Made by a program: the position numbers and the translations under genes. Shown one piece after another: positions 11,626-20,702 of a stretch of DNA of 64,000 nt. The stretch is from Prostheceraeus crozeri. Lineage: Eukaryota > Platyhelminthes > Polycladida > Euryleptidae. Below the pieces are notes generated by a model that saw only the letters and a list, made by a program, of their open reading frames with translations, made no database searches and was not told the origin of the DNA. Numbering within the stretch: the first letter of the stretch is position 1; every line of letters starts with the position of its first letter. The stretch lies in the NCBI GenBank assembly GCA_907163375.1, contig CAJQUW010001659.1, forward strand, positions 1-64,000. The letters run 5' to 3'.

Positions 11626-13044
11626 TTAAGTTTTATCATATAACGTTTTATCAAAAGATAATTTAAATCTATTTTCACTAACTATTGATTCTTCATCATC
11701 ATCATCAATTGATTCTTCATCATCATCATAAATTGTTTCTTCAACATCATAAATTACACTTTTTGGGATTGGATACCATTCTGTTATTGGAATATCTAAT
11801 TCTAAATTACATCTTTTATCTGATAATAATATAATAGAGAAAAATATTGGTCTTTGTTCTCTTTTGGAAAATTTAATAACACCACCATAATCTGAATCAC
11901 TTTTAGTTTTTATTAAAGATGATAAAATTTTAAATTGATTAGATGTAAATCCTAATTTAAATTTTGTAGACCGGACACATAGTTGTCTAACAGTATCTTC
12001 AACTATACCATCATTATTATTTTCAATTGTAAGAAAATGAAATTTAGATAAATTTTGATTATATGTAGTATTAATATCATGTACATCAGTATGAGATATA
12101 AATTTTTCTTCACTTAAATTTTCATAATTACTAATATTTTTGTAATCTTTTTTACCATTTGCACCTTTTTCAGATGTTTCAGAATCATCGTCTATGTTAT
12201 CATCATCTATATTATCATCATCATTATTATTATAAGATTCTCTAAGATCGGGCAAAGCCCTAGAACCTTCGGTTCGTTTATCATTATTGGATTCTTTAAA
12301 ATTATTATTATTTTTAAAATTATTATGATTATGATTATGGTCATTGTTAATAGTATAAGGTGTAGTCCACATATAAATTTTCTCTTGTTGAGCTAAACCA
12401 TTTATATAAGATTTTAATAAATTAATATTTAAATTAGAATACAATCCTATATATGTATCATCATCATATCTTTGCGGCATTTCTAATGTTTCTTGTTTAT
12501 AAATTGTATCTCTATAATAAACTTGGCATAATAATTCTTCATTATGTTTTTTACTCTCTATGTGAATGTTATATTGATTTTGATCGTCAACAAATAATCT
12601 AATTTTTTCTTTCGAAAAATATTTTAATTTTTTAACTAATTCTTTAATATTGATATAATTGATAATTTTAGTTTCTATCCAATCAGTATTACTAATTGGT
12701 AATACTGCTCTAATAAAACCATAAACATTATTATGACCTATTATAACCATATTTTCTTTATTTAATTCCACATAAGCTACATCATTATATTTGCTTACAA
12801 TCTCCATAAATTTAATAAATGGATCACCTGGAAATAAACAATAGTTAGTTTCTATAGAAGGTAAACCTTTAGTCTGTTCTCTAAATATTTCAGCTTGTAA
12901 TTGAAATAAAATATTAACATCTATACATGGATTATTATTATTATTATTATCAAAACATTTATTTTCAAATCCCGTTGATCTCGTCGAATAAGAAGAACAG
13001 GATGATGCGGGCGAATATAATTTTTTTAAATTTGCTTTATCCAT
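11626..13044 (-). CDS. possible sliding-clamp-like protein of Polinton A
   Basis: A 472-residue protein starting MDKANLKKLY; the upstream in-frame ATG runs through T-rich promoter-like DNA. Residues 60-230 look like two PCNA-type half-domains: FIKFMEIVSKYNDVAYVELN, then INIKELVKKLKYFSKEKIRL and a short beta-strand series. A later stretch with FKLGFTSNQFKILSSLIK and a beta-rich tail would fit a second domain. A low-complexity N/D-rich linker separates them. It is co-oriented with PolB and lies directly upstream, fitting a processivity factor. The fold assignment is inference from pattern, not a database match. A GC double hairpin in the linker encodes TEGSRALPD. Absent from element B. Confidence 0.4.
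   Translation of the reverse strand: MDKANLKKLYSPASSCSSYSTRSTGFENKCFDNNNNNNPCIDVNILFQLQAEIFREQTKGLPSIETNYCLFPGDPFIKFMEIVSKYNDVAYVELNKENMVIIGHNNVYGFIRAVLPISNTDWIETKIINYINIKELVKKLKYFSKEKIRLFVDDQNQYNIHIESKKHNEELLCQVYYRDTIYKQETLEMPQRYDDDTYIGLYSNLNINLLKSYINGLAQQEKIYMWTTPYTINNDHNHNHNNFKNNNNFKESNNDKRTEGSRALPDLRESYNNNDDDNIDDDNIDDDSETSEKGANGKKDYKNISNYENLSEEKFISHTDVHDINTTYNQNLSKFHFLTIENNNDGIVEDTVRQLCVRSTKFKLGFTSNQFKILSSLIKTKSDSDYGGVIKFSKREQRPIFFSIILLSDKRCNLELDIPITEWYPIPKSVIYDVEETIYDDDEESIDDDDEESIVSENRFKLSFDKTLYDKT
12250..12275. repeat. double GC mini-hairpin inside the clamp-like gene
   Basis: GGGCAAAGCCC (4-bp stem, AAA loop) followed by GAACCTTCGGTTC (5-bp stem, TTC loop). Read on the coding strand it gives RTEGSRALPD in frame. 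It matches the double hairpin in the PolB gene at 9574-9599 in both structure and peptide. Confidence 0.9.
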
Positions 13045-13091
13045 TTTTATTTTTATTAGAAAAAAATTTATTTTTTTATTGTTAAAAAATA

Positions 13092-13976
13092 ATGTTACCA
13101 AATGTTGGTGGAGGTGCATATATCCCGAATAATCGTGAATTAGAAATAGAAATAGAAAATTATATCATGAAAACTGGAGACGTTTTATCTGGTCCATTGC
13201 ATCTTTCTATTCTTCCGCAACAAAATACAGAGTTAACAAATAAACAATATGTTGATACACAAATCAATGACTTAAAAGAAAAATATATAAACGATGTTTT
13301 GGTTCCACTGATGAACGAATTAAAGTTGCTTAAATTTAATGACAAATCATTAAACGAAAAATTATTAAAACTTGATAAAAAGGATAGAGAGCTAGAAGCA
13401 GATATAGCAAAACTTTTTAAAAAGATTTCTGAACAATCAAAAATTTTAATATTACTTTCTTTAAATTTAAAATCTGCAGTCATTAAAAATAAACATCAGA
13501 TAAAAATGTTAAAAGAACAATTAGAAGATGAAATAGAAAAACTACCTGAAAGAATTAAAAAAAATTTAAAGCAGTTACAAACTACATTCCAAAAAAGTGT
13601 TGATGAATTAAGTTCTAAAATTACTCAACAAATGAAAAAGATGAATAGAATAATAAATGAAGTAAACTCACTTAATGAAAAAGTTGATAAAATGAAAACT
13701 CTTAAAATCAATTTAGAAAATGAATTAAAGAAAAATTTACAAGAAAACTCTAAAGAAAATAAAGAACAGTTAGATTCTGTTAAAAGACAATTAGTTGTTC
13801 TTAAAATTAAGTTAAATGCTCTTAAAACGGCATTGAAGATTAATCAGCAGAAAATGCAAGTTAATAGAAAAGAAATTAAAGTACATCACACGCTGCTTGA
13901 CGCAATAGATAAAGTGCAACAATCAATTAATAAAGTTATCTCGAAGTTGTTGTCCATTCACAAACGTAAATCTTGA
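13092..13976 (+). CDS. fibre-like coiled-coil protein (Polinton A)
   Basis: A 294-residue protein beginning MLPNVGGGAYIPNN. Residues 26-58 (MKTGDVLSGPLHLSILPQQ...NKQYVDTQI) match the motif found at shaft-coiled-coil junctions in phage tail fibres and trimeric adhesins (M.G.L.G.L..LP.P....A.NK.YVD). The remaining 230 residues are almost continuous heptad coiled coil with a basic end (HKRKS). A trimeric, vertex-bound host-recognition fibre is a reasonable inference. The leftward clamp-like gene starts 47 bp away, leaving a very short divergent promoter. The copy in B is intact and nearly identical. Confidence 0.6.
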   Translation: MLPNVGGGAYIPNNRELEIEIENYIMKTGDVLSGPLHLSILPQQNTELTNKQYVDTQINDLKEKYINDVLVPLMNELKLLKFNDKSLNEKLLKLDKKDRELEADIAKLFKKISEQSKILILLSLNLKSAVIKNKHQIKMLKEQLEDEIEKLPERIKKNLKQLQTTFQKSVDELSSKITQQMKKMNRIINEVNSLNEKVDKMKTLKINLENELKKNLQENSKENKEQLDSVKRQLVVLKIKLNALKTALKINQQKMQVNRKEIKVHHTLLDAIDKVQQSINKVISKLLSIHKRKS

Positions 13977-13978
13977 TC

Positions 13979-14049
13979 GACGAAGTCTTGGGTTTCTAAC
14001 CTATCGGAGCGAAGCTCCTCGAGGCTTTAGCCGATCGGACCAAAGGTCC
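13979..14049. repeat. cluster of four GC mini-hairpins
   Basis: In order: GACGAAGTC, GGAGCGAAGCTCC (14006-14018), GGCTTTAGCC (14023-14032) and GGACCAAAGGTCC (14037-14049). All are perfect short inverted repeats with 2-3-base loops. The cluster follows the stop codon of the fibre-like gene. It is absent from the same place in element B, where short AT-rich repeats stand instead. The hairpins could act as RNA 3'-end structures, which is inference. Confidence 0.9.
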
Positions 14050-14083
14050 TCAGGTTACTAACCAATCGTAAATATTTTTTCCC

Positions 14084-14095
14084 AAAAGTCAAATT
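14084..14095 (+). promoter_or_regulatory. AAAAGTCAAATT start-proximal motif (core protein gene)
   Basis: The dodecamer AAAAGTCAAATT ends 12 bases before the ATG at 14108. The same 12 bases precede the major capsid gene at 14744-14755 and both sister genes in element B (45354-45365 and 45991-46002). The fixed distance to the start codon suggests a promoter or initiator for late structural genes. Confidence 0.55.
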
Positions 14096-14107
14096 TAATC
14101 CTAAAAA

Positions 14108-14629
14108 ATGCCTATAATTTATAAACACAATCTTAAACATTTTGCTTCAAATCAAAAAATTGCTCATGAACCACGTATGAATCCTGTTTATCATTATGAT
14201 AATAGAGAAACAGTTCACACGGAAGGAGCTGGCATCTTCTCTGGTATTGGAAGTATCGTTAACTTAATTAAAAATAATAAAGATTTGATTACATTTGCTG
14301 CAAAAGGAGCAGCTGCTATAGGTAGTACAGCTAGTGCAATATCAAATGCTGTCAAGTCTCAAAACGAATTAAAACAACTAGAAGCTATTCGTAAACTTAG
14401 GCATGATTCCGAAGAACTAAAAAATTTAAAAAAACTTTCAGAGGAAACAAAAAATAAAATTGCTAACATAGCTGTTGGGGAAACCTTGAGGAGCGGAGCT
14501 CCGTCTGATAGTAAACATGAGAGGAAATCTTCAATTTCTTCAATTGAAGAAATAAGAGGAAATGGCGTGAGTAGCAACCTTCGGTCTAACCAGCAAAGCT
14601 GTAGCGGAGCTGGTCTAGCAAAATTCTAA
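14108..14629 (+). CDS. small core or membrane-active virion protein (Polinton A)
   Basis: A 173-residue protein beginning MPIIYKHNLKHFAS. Residues 39-75 (GAGIFSGIGSIVNLI...AAKGAAAIGSTASAISNAV) form a glycine- and alanine-rich amphipathic stretch like those in adenovirus pVI and Polinton minor core proteins. A charged helix follows. Its place immediately before the major capsid gene fits such a role. The C-terminal part contains GC mini-hairpins written into the frame, including GGAGCGGAGCTCC (14490-14502) and CAGCAAAGCTG (14591-14601), the latter missing in B. Function is inference by position and composition. Confidence 0.5.
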   Translation: MPIIYKHNLKHFASNQKIAHEPRMNPVYHYDNRETVHTEGAGIFSGIGSIVNLIKNNKDLITFAAKGAAAIGSTASAISNAVKSQNELKQLEAIRKLRHDSEELKNLKKLSEETKNKIANIAVGETLRSGAPSDSKHERKSSISSIEEIRGNGVSSNLRSNQQSCSGAGLAKF

Positions 14630-14631
14630 AA

Positions 14632-14712
14632 TTATGTTTTTTAGTAAAATTTTTTTAGCAAAATTTTCTTAGCAAAATTTTTTCAGTAAAATTATTTTAG
14701 TAAAATTATTTT
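14632..14712. repeat. tandem TTTTAGTAAAATT-like repeats
   Basis: About five imperfect copies of a 15-17-base AT unit (TTTTAG[TC]AAAATT) lie between the core-protein gene and the capsid gene. Element B has fewer copies. No coding potential. Confidence 0.75.
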
Positions 14713-14743
14713 AACAGAAGTTTTTCTGTGTGTGAGAAAAACA

Positions 14744-14755
14744 AAAAGTCAAATT
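14744..14755 (+). promoter_or_regulatory. AAAAGTCAAATT motif before the major capsid gene
   Basis: Identical to the motif at 14084-14095 and ending 13 bases before the capsid ATG at 14769. The same motif lies 12 bases before the capsid start in element B. This suggests a shared promoter element for virion genes. Confidence 0.55.
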
Positions 14756-14768
14756 ATTTTTTATAAAA

Positions 14769-16103
14769 ATGTCTTCGCTTATCAAAAATAAATTTAGATT
14801 AGACGATCCTCCGTTCGTCAGTAATAATCAAAAAAAGAATGACTATATAAGAATTGCTATGAATCCCGGATCTTCCAGTAGAGTAAATACTGGAGGTGAT
14901 TTAATTTTTGAAGTTGATAATCAGCAGAGTTATATATATCTACCTGATTCATTTTTACACTGTGAATATTCTTTGTATAGTGATGCCAATTTTACAACAC
15001 CATTACCAGAAATCGATAATATTGCACTAGAGAATAATTTTTTTCCAAGATTATTTACACAAATGCGCTTAGATGTTGCCACTCAAAATATAGAAACAAT
15101 AAGTGATTCTCCAGGTGTAATTGATACAATGCTTAGATTTATAACAATTGGTGAAAATAAGAAAAAGTATGAAATCGAAGGTTGGTTTCCTGATACTAAT
15201 GATGGTATAATTGTTGATGATTCAACTCACGCTGGAACAGATGCAGCAGGAATTGCGAAAGATGTAGAAAATATTGCAAAACATTTAAATAAAACAAACA
15301 ATAGTGCATATAAAGAAAGACGTGAATTTAACAAGAAAAGTAAGCAAATAGTAAATTGGTCATTGTCTCCATTATTCGGATATTTAGATTATAACAAAAT
15401 ATCATATCAATTAAAATGTAAATTAATAATTCATCGTACAGCAAATAATGAATTAATCTTTTTTGGTAAGACTGGAAAAAAAGCATATTTAAAAATTGAT
15501 AGACTTGAATGGTGGATTAAGCATATTACTCCTAGTTTATAGATTGAAACAGCTATTGCAAAAAGATTAAATACTAACAAACCAATTCCAGTAAATTTTC
15601 TAAAGCGTACTGCTAGTTCAGTAACTTTTTCCGAACAAAGATTTAACTGGCATTTTACTAGAACTGCGAATACTCCAAGATATTTATTGCTAACTTTTCA
15701 AAGAAATGATTCTCCAAGTTTTGATAAGAAGAACAATCTTTTTCATATTAATACAATTCGAAGTTTACAAGTTTCATTAAATCAAACCCGATATCCAATT
15801 GATCCATTAAGATTCGATGATACCAATAATCAATTTATGGAAGGATATGATTCTTATCGAAATCTTTGTATAGAATTTGGAGTTGAACCACAATTAACTC
15901 CTGGAGATTGGAGACATTTATATCCTGTTTTCTGTTTCGATTTAAGTGCACAATCTGAAGATATTATCAAGACTGGTTGTGATGTAACAATTAATATTGA
16001 AAAGAAAGATTCCACAACTTCATTGATGGCTTATGGTTTATTGCTAGAAGATGTAAAATATTCTATTGAAATTCTTAATGGAAAGATGGCTAGAATCGGC
16101 TGA
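14769..16103 (+). pseudogene. major capsid protein (hexon-like) of Polinton A, broken
   Basis: It corresponds over its whole length to the open 444-residue gene in element B at 46015-47349, starting MSSLIKNKFRLDDPPF. The family is the double jelly-roll major capsid protein shared by Polintons, adintoviruses and virophages. Matching features are the N-terminal beta strands, a long variable loop with ENIAKHLNKTNNSAYKERRE, and the C-terminal RYPIDPLRF...YDSYRNLCIEFG region. The gene is broken in this copy. Confidence 0.75.
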
Positions 16104-16275
16104 AGCCTCGAGGAACTTCGCTCCGATAAGTTAATTAAAATTTTTGTTAACTTAAATTTTTTTTAGTAATTAGTAATAAATTTTTTTTGTAACTAGAATA
16201 GATTAAAAATTCCTAATTTAAAATTTATTCATAACTAGAATAGATTAAAAATTTTTGGTAACTTAAAATTTTTTT
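16098..16275. repeat. GC mini-hairpins followed by AT tandem repeats
   Basis: GGCTGAAGCC (16098-16107) and an imperfect GGAACTTCGCTCC (16112-16124) sit at the capsid stop codon. An AT-rich stretch follows with repeated AACTAGAATAGATTAAAAATT units. Element B carries a larger version of both the hairpin cluster and the AT array. No gene is present. Confidence 0.75.
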
Positions 16276-16282
16276 ATTAAAA

Positions 16283-16765
16283 ATGTCGCAAGCGAAAAGT
16301 AATAATAATAAAACTGTTGAATTAAAATTACGTAATATTGTTGACAAAAATACCCCTAAAACTATTACGATTAATAAAAAAAAGTATTACATAAGTAAAC
16401 CAATGATAGAGAATATTCAATTACAAGAAGAAAAGAATGGCGGGATTCTCCCATTAATTCCACTAATAATAGGTGGCATAGCAGCTGCAGGAAGTGTTGC
16501 AGGCGGGACAGCTGGTATTGTCCAAGCAGTAAATAAAACTAAATCAGAGAAGGCAGCATTAGAAGAACAAAAACGTCATAATAGAGAGTTAGAGAAAGTT
16601 GCTAGGGGTGACGGAATAGTAGATAATTTTATTAGTAAATTAAAATTAGTTGATGAAGGAAAACGAGTTCTTAAAAATATTCTCCACAATGTTGATGATT
16701 TAATTGAAATTAAGGAAACTAAAGATGGTTCTGGAATATATCTAAGTCCTAGTATGATTCGGTAA
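16283..16765 (+). CDS. pX-like core protein (Polinton A)
   Basis: A 160-residue protein beginning MSQAKSNNNKTVELKLRN, with a TTTTTATTAAAAATG start context. Basic residues dominate 9-40. Residues 53-80 (GGILPLIPLIIGGIAAAGSV...) closely resemble the hydrophobic GG-LxPLIxxxI segment of adenovirus pX/mu and its Polinton counterparts. A charged helix follows, with a conserved-looking C-terminus (IYLSPSMIR). It would condense DNA or link the genome to the virion membrane or shell. Element C has a longer arginine-rich relative at 61015-61416. Confidence 0.55.
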   Translation: MSQAKSNNNKTVELKLRNIVDKNTPKTITINKKKYYISKPMIENIQLQEEKNGGILPLIPLIIGGIAAAGSVAGGTAGIVQAVNKTKSEKAALEEQKRHNRELEKVARGDGIVDNFISKLKLVDEGKRVLKNILHNVDDLIEIKETKDGSGIYLSPSMIR

Positions 16766-16773
16766 TAACCTCA

Positions 16774-16800
16774 GGACCTTTGGTCCGATCGGCTAAAGCC
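16774..16800. repeat. pair of GC mini-hairpins after the pX-like gene
   Basis: GGACCTTTGGTCC (16774-16786, 5-bp stem) and GGCTAAAGCC (16791-16800, 4-bp stem) stand just after the stop codon. The same two hairpin words occur in element B after a different gene (the capsid gene, 47388-47413), so the pair has changed position between sister copies. Confidence 0.9.
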
Positions 16801-16846
16801 TCTGAACAAAGCTCTATTAGGTAAAACATTTATTTTATCTTTTAAA

Positions 16847-18224
16847 ATGAATTCTACAAATTCCGAAAATTTAATTAAATTGAAAATTGCTAATTTAGAT
16901 TTATTAAATTATCTATTAAACAAAAATAAAAACTCAAATTGTAAAATTTATGAAGGTAACAACGACAAACAAAGTTTGGCTACTACCTACGGTGGTGACA
17001 TACAAAAAACATTAGAAAACTTTCCTGGATTTATTTGGAGTAAATATTCAAAAGAAAAACATCTTCCTGGTCATTCATATACCGGTCCAGGAACTCGATT
17101 AGATATAAGACTAGATGAGAATAATAATCCGAAACCAGGTGAAGAACCAATAAATAGAGTAGATGCCGCCGCTTATAGACATGATTTAGCTTATCGAAAT
17201 CATGATCTAAGTTCTCGACATGCAGCTGATAAGAAGATGATTCAAGAATTAGATAGTATTCAAAATCCTACATTTAGAGAAAAAATTGAAAGAATGTTTG
17301 TTAAGAAAGCTTTACAAGCTAAAATATTATTCGGCCAGGGTTTAAATGAAACGACAACAAAGCTGTCTGAGAGCAACGCTCGAACCTATGCCTCTGAAAT
17401 TCATAGGGAATACAGAAGGCCTAAATATTTATTGAAAGTAAAAGTATTTAATAAAGATGATAGTTGGAGTGCTGATCTTATTCATATGCCGAATGAAAGG
17501 GACTACAAATACGCATTGACCGTTATAGATTTATATACACGATTCGCTTGGGTAAAGCCTTTAAAAAATAAAAGTGGTCTATCAGTTAAATATGCGTTTG
17601 AAGAAATCTTTAAAGATTTCTTCAAACGCATATTTAACTGATAGACCACTTTTATTTTTAATAGAAAGTAATAGAAAGCCAAGGAAATTGTTTGTTGATA
17701 AAGGGTCGGAATTTTATAACAGAAACGTTCAGCCACTATTTGAAACTGTTTATTCAACTGAAAATGCAGGAAAAGCTGTAGTGATAGAGCGTTTCAATAG
17801 ATCATTAAAAAATAAAATTTTTAAAAAATTTACTAAGCAAAGAAATCAGAAATGGTTGAAGATATTACCAGGAGTTGTAGAAGAGTATAACAATAAGATT
17901 CATTCTGGTATTGAAGAAACTCCAAAGAATGCTTCTGACGACCCTGATTTAATACGAAAGAAAATATTCGAAAATAATTATTCGAATGAGAGTAATCCGA
18001 ATTTGCAGAAACTTAAGCCGAAATTTAAAATTGGAGATAGAGTTAGAATATTTAAGTATAAGAATAAATTTGAAAAAGGCTTTGTTGGTTATTGGACTAA
18101 AGAGATATTTGAAGTTTGTAAAATAAGCCAAACTTATCCGATTACTTACGAAATCAAAGATTTAGATGATGATAATATCAGAGGCCGATTTTATCAAAAT
18201 GAATTACAACGAACTGATTTCTAA
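16847..18224 (+). pseudogene. phospholipase A2-integrase fusion of Polinton A, broken
   Basis: The N-terminal part carries a parvovirus-type phospholipase A2: the calcium loop YTGPGTRLD and the catalytic DAAAYRHDLAY motif. The following part is a retroviral-type integrase core with SADLIHMP, FVDKGSEFYN and ERFNRSLKN around its three acidic residues. It ends in an SH3-like FKIGDRVRIFKYKNKFEKG segment and has no chromodomain. Element B has the same fusion at 48198-49621. PLA2 helps parvoviruses leave endosomes; the integrase would insert the element and make 6-bp duplications. The A copy is broken. Confidence 0.8.
17371..17381. repeat. GC mini-hairpin in the PLA2-integrase linker
   Basis: GAGCAACGCTC (4-bp stem, AAC loop) encodes ESNAR in the linker between the phospholipase and integrase domains. 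Element B holds three tandem copies of the same hairpin here (48721-48785). Confidence 0.85.
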
Positions 18225-18439
18225 TTATCATTATTTTCATTCAATTCTAACACAATATCAAGAAATGGTACTCCTTTTTGTAATTTAAATAAAACATAGA
18301 GACATAATTGACCACAGTAAGTAGTTCCCGGTTTTTGAATTTGAAATGTATTATAAGTTCCATTGCCAAGTAATTTTTTGGCTTCATTTGTAGGTGGAAG
18401 TCCATAGGAGTCGAAATAGTAATTATCTCGATTTTTATT

Positions 18440-20437
18440 AACGGTTCGTTGATGCTTCAAAAATACATAGCTTAAAAGTGTTTGGGGTCTTTTCACGACC
18501 CCATAATTATTAATAGGCATTAGGTAGTTGTAGCCAACCTCAAGTTCCAATAGAGGAATGTGGTTGGTAAACATATAATTCCCTATCAACTGCTATTGCA
18601 TGAACGTCCCAGTTCTGAGAGGATTGTGATTGGTCGACGTAGTTCCCTATCAGCCACTTGTATGACCGTACCGATTTTACTCCACATAGTGCTACTGCTA
18701 CGCGCTGGGATGGAGCGATCTTCGCGACGAGCGAAAATTCTGGCTACAGAAGCTCTATTTGGCAGAGATGATGGCGAAAGTGATGGAGATAACGACAATG
18801 CTCAAACATGCGCGGTGGACGATTATATTGATGAAGAAATTACCGACGACGAAGCTGATAACCAAACTCCAGTTATGCTAATGAACGACGGATCCGACAA
18901 TGAAATGAATGAAGATCAATTGCTGAATTTAACGGAAGATGTGAATAGTGATAGTGATTCTGACGAAACAGTTGCTGAGGACTCTAGTCTACGATCTCGC
19001 AATGGCACTAAATGGATTCAAATTGACGATAATTACGTACTCACTGGACGTGAAAGAAGTCGCAATATTTTTCGGTCAAAATTTGGTTTCAAGACGGGCC
19101 TACATCCACAAACAAGGAAAGAGTCGTTTGATATATTCTTCAAGAACATTGTAGAAGAGGCATATATCTTCACCAAAGTATTTGCAAAGCGCTACTGTGG
19201 AATCCGTAATATTCCCTGGAGGCCTATATCAGTGGAAGAAATCGAAGCATTTATCGGTCTTCACTTCGTTGCCGGTGCCTATAAGGCCGGCCATCGTAAT
19301 ACAGAAGAGTTGTGGTCAGAATTCGACGGTCATCCAATTTTCCGTGCTACGATGAGCTTTGAACGATTTAAATTTTTGAAAGCAGTTTTTCGATTTGATG
19401 ACAAGCTTCGTAGAAATAAAGACGATGTACTAGCTCCTGTTCGAACTGTTATCGATCTTTTCAATGAGAATGTGCGTGACGCCTATACACCGGGACCTCA
19501 TTTGACTCTAGATGAGCAACTTATTGAATTTCACGGCAGAGTCAAATTCCGGAGGTACATACCATCGAAGCCAGGTAAATATGGTATTCTTGTATATTGG
19601 ATTACTGACTCTGAGACTTCCCTACCTCTGAATGGTTTGGTATACATTGGTCAAGGAACTTTATCTGACAACATTGCTCCTGGTACATTTGTCGAATCCT
19701 TGACATTGCGAATTGCATCTCCCTTTCTTGAGAAAGGGAGAAACATTGTCATGGACAACTATTTTACAAGTCTGAATCTCACTCAAAAACTGTTAGAGAA
19801 GAACACAACAGTCGTCGGTACGATTCGTTCGAATAGACGAGAGATACCACCAGTGGCAAAGTCAATCAGAAATCGTCAAAAGGGGGATACAGTTCATTAC
19901 ATAACGGACCAAGCAGACGAGGTATGCCTTACTTCCTTCTGGGACAAGAAAAACAAGCCGGTGTTGTTACTTTCGTCAATGCATCCAGGCGAACATTATA
20001 AAACTTCGGGGAAATGTGAAATTGTCGAATGCTATAACCGATACAAGTCTGGTGTGGATAATTTTGACAAGCTCGTGAGAAATTATCGCAGTCAAAGGAA
20101 ATGCACGAGATGGCCCTATGGCGTATACTTTTGTATAGCTGATGCAGCATGCATCATTTCGCACAGATTGTGGAATTCGGAGAGTCATTACATTTACAAA
20201 AGGAGTTGGGAAAAGAATTGTGCATGCCTCTTATTTTGAAGAGACGCGCACAGCCTCATCTTCGTGCTTCAGTGAAATCGGCTATGCAACTCATTGGTAT
20301 TTCATTCCCTGCAGATAACAAAGAAGAACACCAGAATGCTTCGGACAACAAACGTGGACGGTGCTTTATGTGCCCAAGGGCAACTGACACGAAAACGAAA
20401 TTTATATGCAGTGGATGTAGGAGATTTATTTGTACAT
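18440..20437 (+). mobile_element. piggyBac-type transposase unit nested in Polinton A
   Basis: The approximate limits come from comparing the protease of A with that of B. The unit carries about 270 bp of 5' leader and a piggyBac transposase reading rightward. I see neither the CCC-type inverted ends nor flanking TTAA duplications expected of an intact piggyBac. Polinton-like sequence resumes almost immediately after the cysteine-rich C-terminus. Either the transposon ends were lost or a transposase gene was captured without them. Two diverged ~60-bp direct repeats (AGAGGAtTGTGaTTGGT-type) lie at about 18545-18655. Confidence 0.65.
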
Positions 20438-20460
20438 GTTCATGTCTCATTAGAACATGA
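18710..20460 (+). pseudogene. piggyBac-family transposase
   Basis: I choose the start MERSSRRAKILATEALFG because upstream residues look like translated leader; an acidic N-terminal domain follows. The DDD catalytic centre is complete: aspartates in LTLDEQLIEF, NIVMDNYFTS and SGVDNFDKL. The main frame ends at 20239 (KNCACLLF). The expected C-terminal segment (KRRAQPHLR, then the zinc domain CFMC...FICSGCRRFIC) continues in the next frame to 20460, a +1 frameshift near 20215. Transposition by this copy is therefore doubtful. The last codons (CTCSCLIRT) overlap the return to protease-derived sequence. It is GC-richer than the surrounding Polinton, as expected of a foreign insert. Confidence 0.85.
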
Positions 20461-20702
20461 AAATTCTTTATTCCTTATTGATTTGCAATTTTCTTTAGAT
20501 CAAAATTTGTAGTTGTTTGCGTTCCATATAATTTTAAAAACTCATTTATGTTGTTCATTTTATAATAAAAAAATTTCTTAAGGGCCCCTAGAAGTCAGAA
20601 GGGACCCCTAGAAGTTAGAAGGGAGGGGGTAGTAGAACTACGTTCATATGATATTGAAGGATATATTCTTGCGGCTTCTTCCACTTTTGTTTCTTCCACT
20701 TT

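Larger units (their letters stand above)
18221..20558 (-). pseudogene. adenain-like protease of Polinton A, interrupted by a piggyBac-type unit
   Basis: Its two ends match the protease of element B (49633-50085). The C-terminal half retains YYFDSYGLPPTNE and TTYCGQLC, around the aspartate and cysteine of the adenovirus-type protease triad. The N-terminal start (NNINEFLK-like) lies near 20558. Between them sits a foreign segment of about 2 kb with a piggyBac-type transposase. The protease would mature virion proteins. It converges tail-to-tail with the integrase gene, with overlapping ends. Confidence 0.75.
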
